A DNA stretch of 64,000 nt from the NCBI RefSeq assembly GCF_000821085.1, contig NZ_CCXR01000001.1:1571001-1635000 (forward strand), written 5' to 3'. This document shows, piece after piece, positions 17,894 to 28,031 of this stretch. The notes beneath the pieces were generated by a model. That model made no database searches and had not been told where the DNA came from. It saw only the letters and a list, made by a program, of their open reading frames with translations. Source of the DNA: Bacillus sp. B-jedd (GTDB taxonomy: Bacteria > Bacillota > Bacilli > Bacillales > Cytobacillaceae). A program made the translations under genes and the position numbers. Every line of letters starts with the position of its first letter. Position 1 is the first letter of the stretch.

Positions 17894-19570
17894 GTGTCTA
17901 TGAAAGAGCTTAATGGTACACAGTTCGCGGAGATGGTCATCCAGGGGGCCAACCACCTTTCGGCAAACGCCAAACTGGTTGACTCGTTAAATGTTTTTCC
18001 GGTACCGGACGGAGATACTGGAACAAACATGAACCTGTCGATGACTTCGGGTGCCAAAGAAGTTAAGAACAATGTACAGGAACATATCGGAAAAGTTGGA
18101 ACAGCCCTTTCAAGAGGGCTTTTAATGGGAGCGCGGGGGAATTCCGGCGTCATCCTGTCGCAATTGTTCAGGGGCTTTGCAAAAGCGATTGAAAACAATG
18201 CGGTCATCGATGGTAAGGAATTCGCCTCCGCACTTGAAGCGGGAGTTGAAACGGCTTATAAAGCGGTCATGAAACCAGTCGAAGGAACAATCCTGACTGT
18301 TGCCAAGGATTCGGCTCGCAAAGGTGTCCAGGCTTCCCAAAAGACCGATGATATTATTGAAATTATGGAAGCTGTTGTAGCGGAATCAAAAGCGTCACTC
18401 AAGCGCACTCCCGATCTTCTTCCTGTTTTGAAAGAAGTTGGAGTTGTCGACAGCGGCGGCCAGGGGCTGGTTTTTGTTTATGAAGGCTTCCTTGCCGAGC
18501 TTAAGGGGGAAAAACTTCCTGATTCTCCAGTTGCCATGCCTTCCATGAGCGACCTTGTTAGTGCCGAACATCATCGGAGCGTGCAGGCTCATATGAATAC
18601 GGAAGATATTGAATTCGGCTACTGCACGGAGTTCATGGTCCGCTTTGAAGAGGACAAGCTCTCCGGAAGGCCGTTTAAAGAAGAGGTTTTCAGGCAGGAT
18701 CTAAGTAAATATGGTGATTCTTTGCTTGTCATTTCCGATGAGGACGTTGTTAAGGTCCATATTCATTCGGAAGAACCGGGAACCGTTCTCAGCTATGGCC
18801 AGCGTTATGGGAATCTGATCAATATCAAGATCGAAAATATGCGCCAGCAGCATTCAAACATTGTTGGCGAAACACATACCCCTCTTGTTTCCGGGAATAA
18901 AAAGACCGAAAGGCGCGATTATGGAGTCGTCGCTGTCTCGATGGGTTCCGGAATTGCTGACTTGTTCAAAAGCATAGGGGCGCATTCGGTCATTGAAGGC
19001 GGCCAGACAATGAATCCGAGCACCGAGGATATTGTTAAAGCGATTGAGGAAGTAAATGCAGATAAGGTCTTTATTTTGCCGAACAATAAAAATATCATTA
19101 TGGCTGCCCAGCAGGCTGCCGAGGTGACGGGATCTGAAGCTGTTGTCATCCAGTCGAAAACAGTTCCACAAGGTTTATCCGCGCTGTTGGCCTTTAATCC
19201 TGGGGCTGACCTTGGTTCAAATGAAGCTGCGATGAACGAAGCAATGAGCCATGTGAAGACCGGACAGATTACGTTTGCCGTCCGCGATACAAGCATTGAC
19301 GGACTCGAAATCGAAAAAGACGACTTTATGGGGATCAACGAGGGCAAGATTGTTGTCAAAAGCAAGGAAAAGGCTGCGGCCGCGCGAGAATTGCTCGCAA
19401 AAATGATAGATGAAGATTCTGAAATCCTGACCATCCTGAAGGGTGAGGATGTAAGCGATGAAGAAGCCGAAGCTGTTACGCAGTTCGTTGAAGAAAACTT
19501 CAAAGATGTTGAAATAGAAGTCCATGACGGCAAGCAGCCGCTGTATTCATTCATCTTCGCAATCGAATAA
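17894..19570 (+). CDS. fakA: Fatty acid kinase catalytic subunit (FakA/YloV, DAK1-like)
   Basis: A 558-residue protein of the YloV/FakA family. The N-terminal nucleotide-binding domain resembles the dihydroxyacetone kinase L subunit, with DGDTGTNMNLSMTSG (about residue 39) and GARGNSGVILSQLFRG (about 79). The C-terminal half is DegV-like-partner binding (family DUF1949/FakA C). FakA phosphorylates fatty acids held by FakB (DegV) proteins so that exogenous fatty acids can enter lipids through PlsX and PlsY. The start is a GTG at 17894 with GAGGAGG 7-8 bases upstream; the ATG at 17900 is an alternative. No FakB gene is in this window. Confidence 0.93.
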   Translation: MSMKELNGTQFAEMVIQGANHLSANAKLVDSLNVFPVPDGDTGTNMNLSMTSGAKEVKNNVQEHIGKVGTALSRGLLMGARGNSGVILSQLFRGFAKAIENNAVIDGKEFASALEAGVETAYKAVMKPVEGTILTVAKDSARKGVQASQKTDDIIEIMEAVVAESKASLKRTPDLLPVLKEVGVVDSGGQGLVFVYEGFLAELKGEKLPDSPVAMPSMSDLVSAEHHRSVQAHMNTEDIEFGYCTEFMVRFEEDKLSGRPFKEEVFRQDLSKYGDSLLVISDEDVVKVHIHSEEPGTVLSYGQRYGNLINIKIENMRQQHSNIVGETHTPLVSGNKKTERRDYGVVAVSMGSGIADLFKSIGAHSVIEGGQTMNPSTEDIVKAIEEVNADKVFILPNNKNIIMAAQQAAEVTGSEAVVIQSKTVPQGLSALLAFNPGADLGSNEAAMNEAMSHVKTGQITFAVRDTSIDGLEIEKDDFMGINEGKIVVKSKEKAAAARELLAKMIDEDSEILTILKGEDVSDEEAEAVTQFVEENFKDVEIEVHDGKQPLYSFIFAIE

Positions 19571-19573
19571 AAC

Positions 19574-19615
19574 GAAAGGCATTCCCCTGAATACAATAGG
19601 AGGAGTGCCTTTTTT
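19574..19615 (+). terminator. Probable terminator after fakA
   Basis: AAAGGCA-TCC on the left can pair with GGA-TGCCTTT on the right across a loop of about 17 bases, followed by TTTTT. The stem contains mismatches. Confidence 0.55.
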
Positions 19616-19666
19616 AGTCGGGAAAACGCTTGAGGGAAACATATATTCGTTAACATTAATAAAAAA

Positions 19667-19696
19667 TTGTCAAAACACGCTGAAATTCGGTAAAAT
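19667..19696 (+). promoter_or_regulatory. Promoter of sdaAB-sdaAA-recG
   Basis: TTGTCA (19667-19672) and TAAAAT (19691-19696) with an 18-base spacer, 60 bases before the sdaAB start. Confidence 0.5.
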
Positions 19697-19755
19697 AGAG
19701 GGTAGGACTAAATAAATCAACGGGTTATGCCCGGAGTCGATAAGGGGATAGGGAA

Positions 19756-20418
19756 ATGAAATATAAAAGCGTTTTTGACATCATCGGCCCGGTCATGATT
19801 GGGCCATCAAGCTCACATACCGCCGGGGCTGCCCGGATCGGGAAGGTGGCCAGGAGCCTGTTCGGCAGGGAGCCGAAATGGGCGAATATTTCCCTGTATG
19901 GGTCCTTCGCAAAGACTTACAGGGGGCATGGAACCGATGTAGCGCTCGTAGGGGGCCTGCTTGATTTCGAAACGGATGACCCGCGAATCATCAACGCGAT
20001 AGATCTTGCAACTGAAAAAGGAATGAAAATTAGATTCATAGAGGAAGACGCCCTGACCGATCATCCGAATACCGCAAGAGTGATGATCGGAGATGATAAA
20101 GGCGAGCTTGAGCTTGTCGGAATCTCCATCGGCGGCGGAAAAATAGAAATTACCGAATTGAATGGTTTTGAGTTGAAACTTTCCGGCCATCATCCCGCGA
20201 TCCTGGTTGTCCACAATGACCGATTCGGTTCGATTGCCAATGTCGCCAACGTCTTGGCGAAGCACGAAATTAATATTGGACATATGGAGGTTTCCAGGAA
20301 AGAAGTAGGGAAGATGGCATTGATGACCATAGAAGTGGACCATAATATTGGGCAGGATATACTTGACGAGATTGAAAAGCTGCCAAATATCCTTAAAGTA
20401 ACGAAAATCGTAGATTAA
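19756..20418 (+). CDS. sdaAB: L-serine dehydratase, beta subunit
   Basis: A 220-residue beta subunit of the iron-sulfur L-serine dehydratase, which turns serine into pyruvate and ammonia. The conserved GPSSSHTAGAARIGKVAR lies near residue 16. The C-terminal ACT domain starts at about residue 149 (AILVVHNDRFGSIANVANVL) and is the likely place for ligand control. AAGGGGATAGGG precedes the ATG. The alpha subunit gene follows after 21 bases. Confidence 0.95.
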   Translation: MKYKSVFDIIGPVMIGPSSSHTAGAARIGKVARSLFGREPKWANISLYGSFAKTYRGHGTDVALVGGLLDFETDDPRIINAIDLATEKGMKIRFIEEDALTDHPNTARVMIGDDKGELELVGISIGGGKIEITELNGFELKLSGHHPAILVVHNDRFGSIANVANVLAKHEINIGHMEVSRKEVGKMALMTIEVDHNIGQDILDEIEKLPNILKVTKIVD

Positions 20419-20439
20419 GCAACCAAGGGGGGATGGCGG

Positions 20440-21324
20440 ATGTTCCGCAACGTGGCAGAACTGGTTGAAATGGCAACCAGCAGGAATATAAAAATATCGG
20501 AAATCATGATTGAGCAGGAAATGGAAATAACCGGACGCTCAAGGGAAGAAGTACTCGGCCAGATGGACCGTAACCTTAGAGTAATGGAAGAAGCTGTAGA
20601 GCGGGGGATAAAAGGAGTTAAGTCCCACTCCGGGCTGACAGGCGGGGATGCCGTCCTTTTGCAGGAATATATTAAAAAAGGCAACTTCCTTTCGGGTGAA
20701 ACGCTGCTTGACGCAGTTAGCAAGGCGGTTGCGACCAATGAAGTAAACGCGGCGATGGGGACGATTTGCGCCACCCCGACCGCGGGATCTGCAGGCGTTG
20801 TGCCGGGCACATTATTTGCCGTGAAAAACAAGTTGAACCCGACGAGGGAGCAAATGGTCCAGTTTCTTTTCACATCCGGCGCTTTCGGGTTTGTCGTCGC
20901 CAATAACGCGTCAATTTCAGGCGCCGCCGGAGGCTGCCAGGCCGAAGTAGGCTCAGCAGCAGGGATGGCAGCGGCCGCTCTAGTGGAACTTGCTGGAGGC
21001 ACTCCCGAACAATGCGCGGAAGCGATGGCGATAACATTGAAAAATATGCTGGGACTCGTATGCGACCCTGTTGCCGGCCTTGTTGAAGTGCCATGTGTGA
21101 AAAGGAATGCGATGGGAGCGTCAAATGCAATGGTAGCAGCGGATATGGCCCTCGCGGGAATCAAAAGCAGGATTCCTTGCGATGAAGTCATTGACGCAAT
21201 GTATAAAATTGGCCAGTCGATGCCAACTGCTTTAAAAGAAACCGCACAGGGAGGGCTGGCGGCGACTCCAACCGGCCGGGCGCTGGAAGCGAAAATCTTT
21301 GGAATCCCGCTCATAAAACAGTGA
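20440..21324 (+). CDS. sdaAA: L-serine dehydratase, alpha subunit
   Basis: A 294-residue alpha subunit carrying the catalytic site and the oxygen-sensitive [4Fe-4S] cluster. The cysteines expected to bind the cluster are visible in TICATPTAGSAG (near residue 110), GAAGGCQAEVGSA (near 166) and VCDPVAGLVEVPC (near 208-220). The stop codon overlaps the recG start GTG, so serine breakdown and recG are coupled in translation, as in B. subtilis. Confidence 0.95.
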   Translation: MFRNVAELVEMATSRNIKISEIMIEQEMEITGRSREEVLGQMDRNLRVMEEAVERGIKGVKSHSGLTGGDAVLLQEYIKKGNFLSGETLLDAVSKAVATNEVNAAMGTICATPTAGSAGVVPGTLFAVKNKLNPTREQMVQFLFTSGAFGFVVANNASISGAAGGCQAEVGSAAGMAAAALVELAGGTPEQCAEAMAITLKNMLGLVCDPVAGLVEVPCVKRNAMGASNAMVAADMALAGIKSRIPCDEVIDAMYKIGQSMPTALKETAQGGLAATPTGRALEAKIFGIPLIKQ

Positions 21325-23369
21325 ATAAAAATCTCATGCAATCAGTAAAAGTCCTAAAAGGAATAGGCGACGATACGGCAGAGCTTCTTGCCGGATTGAA
21401 TATTGTAACAATCAAGGACCTGCTCGAACATTTCCCTTACCGTTACGAAGACTACAGGCTGCGCGACCTGGCTGATGTGAAGCATGAAGAACGAATTACC
21501 GTGGAGGGGAAGGTTCACAGCGAGCCTTCCCTTGCGCGTTTTGGCAAAAACAAGTCGAGGATGACGGTGCGTCTTCTAGTGGGCCGTTATCTCGTCCAGG
21601 CCATCATCTTCAATCAGCCTTATTTGAAAAGTAAAATAAACATTAATGAAACAGTCACCGTTACCGGCAAGTGGGATCAGCACAGAATGGCGATTACCGT
21701 GTCTGAAATGCATTTCGGTGAAAACCGCCGCGGGAAAATGTTTGAGCCTGTCTATGCGTTGAGGGGCAGCCTGACGATGAGGAATATGCGTAAATATATT
21801 GCCCAAGCTTTCGCATTTTACGGGAATGATATTGGGGAAACACTGCCTGAAAGCCTCGTCAGGAAATACAAGCTTCCAGACAGGAAGGAAGCACTCGAAA
21901 CGATGCATTTTCCGGAAAGGCCTGAAGATGTGCAAAAGGCGCGGCGCCGGTTTGTATATGAGGAATTTTTGTCCTTTCAGCTGAAAATGCAGGCACTCAG
22001 AAAAATAGAACGCGAACAGACACCGGGCATCGTCCAAAAATATGATTTAGAAAAGCTGAAGGAATTTATTGGCCGGCTGCCTTTTCCATTGACTGGCGCG
22101 CAGAAACGAGTCGTGAATGAAATATTATCCGACATGAAATCCCCCTACCGGATGAACCGGCTGCTTCAGGGGGATGTCGGTTCAGGGAAGACGATAGTAG
22201 CAGCTATTTGCCTATATGCATGTGTGACAACAGGCAGGCAGGGCGCCTTGATGGTGCCTACTGAAATATTGGCTGAACAACATGCTTCTTCTTTGAAGGA
22301 ACTATTTGAACCTTTTCAAGTCAGGTGTGAACTTCTGACTAGCTCTGTGAAAGGAAAAGCGAGGAAAGAGATCCTCGCGGACGTCGCGGAAGGAAAGGTA
22401 GACATCCTGATCGGGACACACGCCCTTATCCAGGATGAAGTTTCTTTTGCAAAACTCGGATTTGTCATTACTGATGAGCAGCATAGATTTGGAGTGGAAC
22501 AGCGGAAGGTTCTGAGGGAAAAAGGGGAAAACCCGGACGTTCTCTTCATGACTGCCACGCCAATTCCCCGTACGCTGGCCATCACGGTCTTTGGGGAGAT
22601 GGATGTTTCTGTCATTGACGAAATGCCTGCTGGCAGGAAAATCATTGAAACCTATTGGGCCAGGGAAGATATGCTCGAGCGTGTGCTGACGTTTATGGAA
22701 AAGGAATTACACATGGGGCGGCAGGCATATGTGATTTGCCCGCTAATCGAAGAATCGGACAAGCTTGATGTGCAAAATGCGATTGATGTGCATAGCCAGC
22801 TAACATACTTCTTTCAAAATCGTTTCAAAGTCGGCCTCATGCACGGAAGGCTTCCTTCTGCCGAAAAAGAAGAAGTGATGCGCGCATTCGCGGAAAATCA
22901 GGTACAAATACTCGTGTCGACGACGGTAGTGGAAGTGGGCGTCAACGTTCCTAACGCAACCATCATGGTCATTTACGATGCAGAACGGTTCGGGCTCGCC
23001 CAGCTTCACCAGCTTCGCGGCAGGGTTGGCAGGGGAAGCGACCAATCGTATTGCATCCTGCTTGCTGAACCGAAATCGGAAGTCGGCAAGGAACGCATGA
23101 AAATCATGACTGAAACAAATGATGGCTTTGTCGTTAGTGAAAAGGATCTGGAACTTAGGGGCCCGGGGGATTTCTTTGGCAAAAAGCAAAGCGGCGTCCC
23201 GGAATTCAAGGTAGCAGATATGGTCCATGACTACCGGGCCCTTGAAACTGCCAGGGATGATGCGGCAAAGCTTGTCCAGTCCAGGGCATTTTGGGAGTCG
23301 CCGGAGTATGCCGGGCTGCGGGCTGAAGTGGAGGTAACCGGTGTCCTGAAAGGGGAGAAGCTGGATTAA
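21321..23369 (+). CDS. recG: ATP-dependent DNA helicase RecG
   Basis: A 682-residue RecG that moves branched DNA at stalled forks and recombination junctions. The N-terminal wedge domain is followed by Walker A GDVGSGKTIVA (about residue 286), DEQHRFG (about 385), TATPIPRTLA and QLRGRVGRG (about 562). The C-terminal motif with DLELRGPGDFFG is intact. The start is taken as the GTG at 21321 overlapping sdaAA; an ATG at 21336 would shorten it by five residues and cannot be excluded. Confidence 0.95.
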   Translation: MNKNLMQSVKVLKGIGDDTAELLAGLNIVTIKDLLEHFPYRYEDYRLRDLADVKHEERITVEGKVHSEPSLARFGKNKSRMTVRLLVGRYLVQAIIFNQPYLKSKININETVTVTGKWDQHRMAITVSEMHFGENRRGKMFEPVYALRGSLTMRNMRKYIAQAFAFYGNDIGETLPESLVRKYKLPDRKEALETMHFPERPEDVQKARRRFVYEEFLSFQLKMQALRKIEREQTPGIVQKYDLEKLKEFIGRLPFPLTGAQKRVVNEILSDMKSPYRMNRLLQGDVGSGKTIVAAICLYACVTTGRQGALMVPTEILAEQHASSLKELFEPFQVRCELLTSSVKGKARKEILADVAEGKVDILIGTHALIQDEVSFAKLGFVITDEQHRFGVEQRKVLREKGENPDVLFMTATPIPRTLAITVFGEMDVSVIDEMPAGRKIIETYWAREDMLERVLTFMEKELHMGRQAYVICPLIEESDKLDVQNAIDVHSQLTYFFQNRFKVGLMHGRLPSAEKEEVMRAFAENQVQILVSTTVVEVGVNVPNATIMVIYDAERFGLAQLHQLRGRVGRGSDQSYCILLAEPKSEVGKERMKIMTETNDGFVVSEKDLELRGPGDFFGKKQSGVPEFKVADMVHDYRALETARDDAAKLVQSRAFWESPEYAGLRAEVEVTGVLKGEKLD

Positions 23370-23393
23370 TGCCTCTTGCCGGGATATTTTATC

Positions 23394-23422
23394 TTGCAAT
23401 CTGTATATCTTACTTTTATACT
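23394..23422 (+). promoter_or_regulatory. Promoter of fapR-plsX-fabD-fabG
   Basis: TTGCAA (23394-23399) and TATACT (23417-23422) with a 17-base spacer. The FapR operator begins four bases after the -10, so a bound repressor would cover the transcription start. Confidence 0.7.
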
Positions 23423-23425
23423 ACT

Positions 23426-23444
23426 ATTAGTACCTAGTCATAAG
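23426..23444 (+). promoter_or_regulatory. FapR operator
   Basis: ATTAGTACCTAGTCATAAG matches the known FapR site, an imperfect palindrome with the core TTAGTACC. FapR binds it to repress fatty acid and phospholipid genes and lets go when malonyl-CoA rises. Its place over the start of the fapR operon predicts autoregulation, as in B. subtilis. Confidence 0.8.
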
Positions 23445-23464
23445 AGCAAATGGCGGTGGATCGG

Positions 23465-24061
23465 ATGAGGCGAAACAAAAAGGAACGGCAGCAGGAACTG
23501 GTCATGACAATAAAAGAGAATCCTTTTATTACAGATGAGGAGCTCGCGGAACTTTTTTCGGTCAGCGTCCAGACAATCAGGCTCGATAGGCTTGAATTGT
23601 CGATTCCCGAACTGCGGGAACGGATTAAACATGTTGCCGAAAAAAGGTTTGAGGACGAAGTGCGTTCCCTCCCCATCGAAGAAGTAATTGGGGATATTAT
23701 TGACATTGAATTGGACCAAAGCGCCATTTCTATATTGGATATAAAAAAAGAGCATGTATTTAAACGGAACAGGATCGCGCGCGGGCATCATTTATTTGCC
23801 CAGGCAAACTCGCTGGCGGTTGCGGTCATCAATGACGAACTTGCCCTTACAGCAAAGTCGTCCCTCCAATTCAAACGGTCTGTCCATGAAGGCGAGCGGG
23901 TGATTGCCAAGGCAAAGGTCACCCGGATTGACAATGAACACGATAGGACGTTTGTTGAAGTAAAAAGCTATGTGAATAATGAGCCCGTATTCATAGGCGA
24001 GTTCGAAATGTTCCGCTCAAATAAAAACAGAGGTGGCAAAGAACATGAGGCTGGCAATTGA
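23465..24061 (+). CDS. fapR: Fatty acid and phospholipid biosynthesis repressor FapR
   Basis: A 198-residue FapR. The N-terminal DeoR-like HTH (about residues 20-52, with [20 protein letters not shown]) binds DNA. The C-terminal hot-dog domain binds malonyl-CoA and includes [20 protein letters not shown]. The start chosen is the ATG at 23465 giving MRRNKKERQ, as in B. subtilis; the ATG at 23450 would add five residues. It overlaps plsX by 17 bases. A matching operator lies just upstream. Confidence 0.95.
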   Translation: MRRNKKERQQELVMTIKENPFITDEELAELFSVSVQTIRLDRLELSIPELRERIKHVAEKRFEDEVRSLPIEEVIGDIIDIELDQSAISILDIKKEHVFKRNRIARGHHLFAQANSLAVAVINDELALTAKSSLQFKRSVHEGERVIAKAKVTRIDNEHDRTFVEVKSYVNNEPVFIGEFEMFRSNKNRGGKEHEAGN

Positions 24062-25049
24062 TGCGATGGGCGGCGACAACGCGCCAAAGGAAATTGTCCT
24101 AGGTGCCATAAAAGCGGCCGAGCAATTTAACGATATTCAGATTACACTCGTTGGTGATGAGGCAAAAATAAAAGAGCATCTCAACGGGCAAGAGCGGATT
24201 TCCATTTTGCACACTGAAGAAGTGATTCTTGCCACGGATGAACCTGTGCGGGCTGTAAGAAGGAAGAAAAATGCTTCAATGGTCCTTGCCGCCCGCCAGG
24301 TAGCTGATGGGCAAGCGGATGCATGCATCTCTGCAGGCAACACCGGAGCCCTCATGGCGGCAGGTTTGTTTGTTGTCGGCAGGATTGAAGGAATCGACCG
24401 GCCGGCGCTGGCGCCAACACTTCCGACAATCGGTAACGAAGGATTTTTACTGCTCGATGTTGGGGCGAATGTGGACGCCAAACCGGAGCATCTTTTCCAA
24501 TACGGATTAATGGGGTCGGTATACTGGGAGAAGGTACGCGGGACAGCGAACCCGAGGGTCGGACTTCTGAATATTGGTACAGAGGAAAAGAAAGGCACAG
24601 ACCTGACAAAGCAGGCTTATGAACTTTTAAAAGCTTCCAATCTTAATTTCGTCGGCAATGTGGAGGCGCGCGATTTGCTGAATGGGGTCGCGGATGTGGT
24701 CGTGACAGACGGGTTTACCGGCAATATGGTTTTGAAGACGGTGGAAGGGACAGCGATGTCTGTGTTCAAAATGCTTAAAGGAGCACTGACAGCAAGTCTG
24801 AAAAGCAAGCTTGCCGCGGCTGTTTTAAAACCAGATTTAAAGGTTCTGAAGGATCAAATGGATTACTCCGAATACGGAGGGGCGGCTTTGTTCGGACTGA
24901 AAGCGCCTGTCATTAAAGCGCACGGTTCATCGAATGCGCAAGCCATCTTCAGCGCGATTAGGCAGACTCGCGAGATGGTAGCGAATAACGTAACGGGGCT
25001 GATTAAACAAGCGGCAGAGGAATCTGCTACAGCCCGCACTGAATCCTGA
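24045..25049 (+). CDS. plsX: Phosphate acyltransferase PlsX
   Basis: A 334-residue PlsX, which makes acyl-phosphate from acyl-ACP for phospholipid synthesis. It opens [16 protein letters not shown]. The segments [12 protein letters not shown] and [12 protein letters not shown] are typical. The ATG at 24045 has AGAGGTGG 8 bases upstream; an in-frame GTG at 24033 falls inside that site. The gene begins inside the end of fapR and precedes fabD by 15 bases. Confidence 0.95.
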   Translation: MRLAIDAMGGDNAPKEIVLGAIKAAEQFNDIQITLVGDEAKIKEHLNGQERISILHTEEVILATDEPVRAVRRKKNASMVLAARQVADGQADACISAGNTGALMAAGLFVVGRIEGIDRPALAPTLPTIGNEGFLLLDVGANVDAKPEHLFQYGLMGSVYWEKVRGTANPRVGLLNIGTEEKKGTDLTKQAYELLKASNLNFVGNVEARDLLNGVADVVVTDGFTGNMVLKTVEGTAMSVFKMLKGALTASLKSKLAAAVLKPDLKVLKDQMDYSEYGGAALFGLKAPVIKAHGSSNAQAIFSAIRQTREMVANNVTGLIKQAAEESATARTES

Positions 25050-25064
25050 TATAGAGGTGTTTAT

Positions 25065-26012
25065 ATGGGTAAAATAGCATTTATCTTTCCTGGGCAAGGT
25101 TCACAGGTAGTAGGGATGGGAAGAGAGCTTGCCGAAAACCATGAACCAAGCAAGGAACTTTTCAAAAAAGCAGACGATCTGCTAGGTTTCAGCCTGAGCG
25201 AAATCATGTTTGATGGCCCTCAGGACGTCCTGACAAGAACAACAAACGCGCAGCCCGCGCTTCTGACGGCCAGCACGGCACTTCTGAAGCTGTTCCGTGA
25301 ATCCGGAATCGAAGCGGATTACGTAGCAGGACACAGCCTCGGTGAATACTCGGCTCTTGTCGCTGCCGGGGCCATTTCTTTTGAAGATGGCGTCCGTATC
25401 GTAAGGAAAAGAGGGGAATTCATGGAAGAGGCCGTTCCAAGCGGTCTTGGAACTATGGCGGCGGTCCTTGGACTTGAAAGGGGCCCGCTGGCGGAAGCGA
25501 CATCGGCAGTCACTGCTTCGGGACATCCTGTCCAATTGGCAAATGTCAATTGCCCTGGACAGATTGTTATCTCAGGTACAGTTGAAGGTGTAAAACTCGC
25601 TGGCGAAAAGGCGAAGGAAGCAGGCGCGAAAAGAGTGAAGGTGCTTGAAGTAAGCGGACCTTTCCATTCTAGCCTGATGGAGCCTGCGGCGAACAGACTG
25701 AAGGAAGTACTTGATCAGACAGAAGTTAATAATGCCGCCATTCCGGTGATCGCGAATGTGAATGCCTTGTCGATGGAAGATGCCGGTGATATTAAAGAAA
25801 ATCTCGTAAAACAATTGTACTCCCCAGTCCTTTGGGAAGATTCAGTTAAAAAAATGATTGAGCTTGGCGTTGATACGTTTATTGAATTGGGCCCTGGCAA
25901 AGTCCTTGGTGGCCTTGTTAAAAAAATAGACCGTAACGCAGCAATCTATTCGGTTTCAAATGAAGAGACTTGCCGGGAAACCATTGCGGCACTTAAGGAG
26001 AGAACAGAATGA
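25065..26012 (+). CDS. fabD: Malonyl-CoA-ACP transacylase
   Basis: A 315-residue FabD that moves malonyl from CoA to acyl carrier protein. [10 protein letters not shown] lies at the start, the nucleophile serine sits in [10 protein letters not shown] (about residue 91), and the active histidine is in SGPFHSSLM (about 199). The stop overlaps the fabG start by four bases. FabD uses up malonyl-CoA, the signal FapR responds to, so sensor and consumer share one message. Confidence 0.96.
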   Translation: MGKIAFIFPGQGSQVVGMGRELAENHEPSKELFKKADDLLGFSLSEIMFDGPQDVLTRTTNAQPALLTASTALLKLFRESGIEADYVAGHSLGEYSALVAAGAISFEDGVRIVRKRGEFMEEAVPSGLGTMAAVLGLERGPLAEATSAVTASGHPVQLANVNCPGQIVISGTVEGVKLAGEKAKEAGAKRVKVLEVSGPFHSSLMEPAANRLKEVLDQTEVNNAAIPVIANVNALSMEDAGDIKENLVKQLYSPVLWEDSVKKMIELGVDTFIELGPGKVLGGLVKKIDRNAAIYSVSNEETCRETIAALKERTE

Positions 26013-26752
26013 GACTAGAAGGCAAAGCAGCCCTGGTGACAGGCGCTTCTCGTGGCATCGGACGTGAGATCGCTCTTGAGCTTGCAAGGCAAGGGGCGAA
26101 TGTCGCCATTAATTATGCCGGCAGTGAAGCTAAGGCAAACGAAGTTGCTGAAGAAATTAGAGCGATGGGAAGAAAAGCGTTCGCCATCCAGGGCGATGTT
26201 TCCGATACTGATGCTGTCGCGGCTATGGTGAAAGAAACGATTGACCAGTTCGGCAGCCTCGATATTCTAGTTAACAATGCCGGAATTACACGGGACAACC
26301 TTTTGATGAGAATGAAGGAAAACGAATGGGATGATGTCATAAACATCAACTTAAAGGGCGTATTCCTGTGCACAAAAGCGGCAACACGCCAAATGATGAA
26401 GCAGCGCAGCGGAAGGATCATCAACATTGCTTCAATTGTGGGAGTAATGGGGAATCCTGGGCAAGCTAACTATGTGGCTGCCAAAGCAGGAGTCATCGGC
26501 CTGACGAAAACAGCTGCCAAAGAGCTTTCTTCACGGAATATTACCGTCAATGCGATTGCACCTGGTTTTATCACAACCGATATGACCGACAAGCTAACGG
26601 ATGAAGTGAAAGCGGAAATGCTCAAGGCAATCCCTCTGGCAAGGTTTGGCGAACCAAGTGACATCGCAAAAACCGTCGTCTTCCTCGCATCCGCTGACGC
26701 CTCCTACATGACAGGGCAAACCCTGCACATCGACGGCGGAATGGTCATGTAA
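26009..26752 (+). CDS. fabG: 3-oxoacyl-ACP reductase
   Basis: A 247-residue short-chain dehydrogenase that reduces 3-oxoacyl-ACP with NADPH. The cofactor motif is [12 protein letters not shown] (near residue 10), followed by NNAGI. The catalytic residues S142, Y155 and K159 lie in [20 protein letters not shown]. Length is exactly as expected. It overlaps fabD by four bases. Confidence 0.96.
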   Translation: MRLEGKAALVTGASRGIGREIALELARQGANVAINYAGSEAKANEVAEEIRAMGRKAFAIQGDVSDTDAVAAMVKETIDQFGSLDILVNNAGITRDNLLMRMKENEWDDVININLKGVFLCTKAATRQMMKQRSGRIINIASIVGVMGNPGQANYVAAKAGVIGLTKTAAKELSSRNITVNAIAPGFITTDMTDKLTDEVKAEMLKAIPLARFGEPSDIAKTVVFLASADASYMTGQTLHIDGGMVM

Positions 26753-26803
26753 CGGAAGCAAAATTTCATTCCGTTTTAACTTTATTCCTAATGGGAAATA
26801 ATC

Positions 26804-26814
26804 TATAATAGCTT
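26804..26814 (+). promoter_or_regulatory. Possible separate promoter of acpP
   Basis: A perfect TATAAT lies just before the acpP ribosome site (AGGGGAGGTG). The -35 at 17 bases (TTTATT) is weak. A separate promoter would let acyl carrier protein be made at a higher level than the enzymes before it. Confidence 0.35.
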
Positions 26815-26831
26815 GAGGGGAGGTGACAAGC

Positions 26832-27062
26832 ATGGCAGACGTATTAGAACGCGTAACAAAGATCATTGTTGATCGCCTGGGTGTTGATGAATCCCAAGTG
26901 ACACTTGAAGCTTCCTTCAAAGATGATCTTGGCGCAGATTCCCTTGATGTAGTTGAACTTGTAATGGAATTGGAAGATGAGTTCGATATGGAGATTTCAG
27001 ACGATGATGCTGAGAAAATCGGCACAGTTGGTGATGCTGTTAACTACATAAATAGCAAATAA
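26832..27062 (+). CDS. acpP: Acyl carrier protein
   Basis: A 76-residue acidic acyl carrier protein. Serine 37 in [10 protein letters not shown] receives the 4'-phosphopantetheine arm. The ATG at 26832 has GGGGAGGTG 5-6 bases upstream and gives [11 protein letters not shown]; an in-frame GTG at 26823 lies within the ribosome site and is rejected. It is followed by a strong hairpin and then rnc, the usual order. Confidence 0.97.
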   Translation: MADVLERVTKIIVDRLGVDESQVTLEASFKDDLGADSLDVVELVMELEDEFDMEISDDDAEKIGTVGDAVNYINSK

Positions 27063-27082
27063 TAAAATCGCTCGTTATCTTC

Positions 27083-27111
27083 AAAGCTCCGTTTTCAAAC
27101 GGAGCTTTCTT
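27083..27111 (+). terminator. Terminator after acpP
   Basis: A perfect 12-bp stem: AAAGCTCCGTTT (27083-27094) and AAACGGAGCTTT (27097-27108) with a two-base loop, followed by CTTCT. The T run is short. Confidence 0.65.
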
Positions 27112-27246
27112 CTGTATTATAGAGATTATGGGTATACTCGTTTTAATACATAAAATGCTGATAGAAAAGGCAGGCTGACAGCCGCCGCAAAAGAAGTACC
27201 CAAAAATTCAAATTAGCCAATATATAATAAAGCAAGGTGGAGACTT

Positions 27247-27993
27247 ATGCGCAAGAACAATAAGGACAAGGAATCAGCTGCAAGCCGCGCAAAAGAAAAT
27301 CTTTTTAAAGAGTTTCAGGCCCGGGTCGGCATTCAATTTTCGGATGAGAAATTATTAAGACAGGCTTTCACTCATTCCTCTTATGTTAATGAACATCGCC
27401 GCAAGCCGTTTGAAGACAACGAGCGCCTTGAATTCCTGGGCGATGCCGTCCTTGAACTCACCGTGTCAAAGTTCCTTTTTAAAAAATATCCAATGATGAG
27501 TGAGGGGGAGCTTACAAAGCTCCGCGCAGCGATTGTCTGTGAGCCATCCTTGGTATCTTTTGCAAATGAACTTTCATTCGGAAAACTGATTTTGTTGGGC
27601 AAAGGCGAGGAAATGACTGGCGGCCGTGAACGGCCCGCTCTTTTGGCCGATGTGTTTGAAGCTTTTATTGGGGCGTTATATCTGGATAAAGGTATTGAAG
27701 CGGTCATTGAATTTTTGGAAGAGGTAGTTTATCCAAAAGTCAATGCCGGCGCATTTTCGCACGTCATGGATTTTAAAAGCCAACTGCAGGAGTATGTTCA
27801 AAGGGACGGCGCGGGAAGCATCGAATATAAAGTACTACAGGAAAAAGGGCCGGCGCATAACCGGGAGTTTGTATCCAGGGTTTCCTTAAATGGAAAGGAA
27901 CTTGGAACCGGGACAGGGCGTTCCAAAAAAGAAGCTGAGCAACTTGCCGCGCAAATGGCACTATCCCGGCTAAAACCAGGGGAGCAGCATTAA
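27247..27993 (+). CDS. rnc: Ribonuclease III
   Basis: A 248-residue RNase III that cuts double-stranded RNA in rRNA processing and RNA turnover. The signature [14 protein letters not shown] (about residues 58-71) and the metal ligands in [15 protein letters not shown] are present. The C-terminal double-stranded RNA binding domain runs from about 175. In B. subtilis the gene lies ahead of smc and ftsY. TATAAT occurs about 25 bases upstream, without a good -35. Confidence 0.96.
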   Translation: MRKNNKDKESAASRAKENLFKEFQARVGIQFSDEKLLRQAFTHSSYVNEHRRKPFEDNERLEFLGDAVLELTVSKFLFKKYPMMSEGELTKLRAAIVCEPSLVSFANELSFGKLILLGKGEEMTGGRERPALLADVFEAFIGALYLDKGIEAVIEFLEEVVYPKVNAGAFSHVMDFKSQLQEYVQRDGAGSIEYKVLQEKGPAHNREFVSRVSLNGKELGTGTGRSKKEAEQLAAQMALSRLKPGEQH

Positions 27994-28031
27994 CAGCATA
28001 GAAGCGGCGGATGCCGGGGGAGGAGCAAGGA

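Noticed and set aside
18919..19656. 245-residue open frame on the minus strand
   Set aside because: It is the shadow of fakA with no recognisable motif.
20415..21341. 308-residue open frame on the minus strand
   Set aside because: It is antisense to sdaAA over its full length, is Ala/Pro/Ser-rich as expected for a shadow frame, and lacks a ribosome site. sdaAA is clear.
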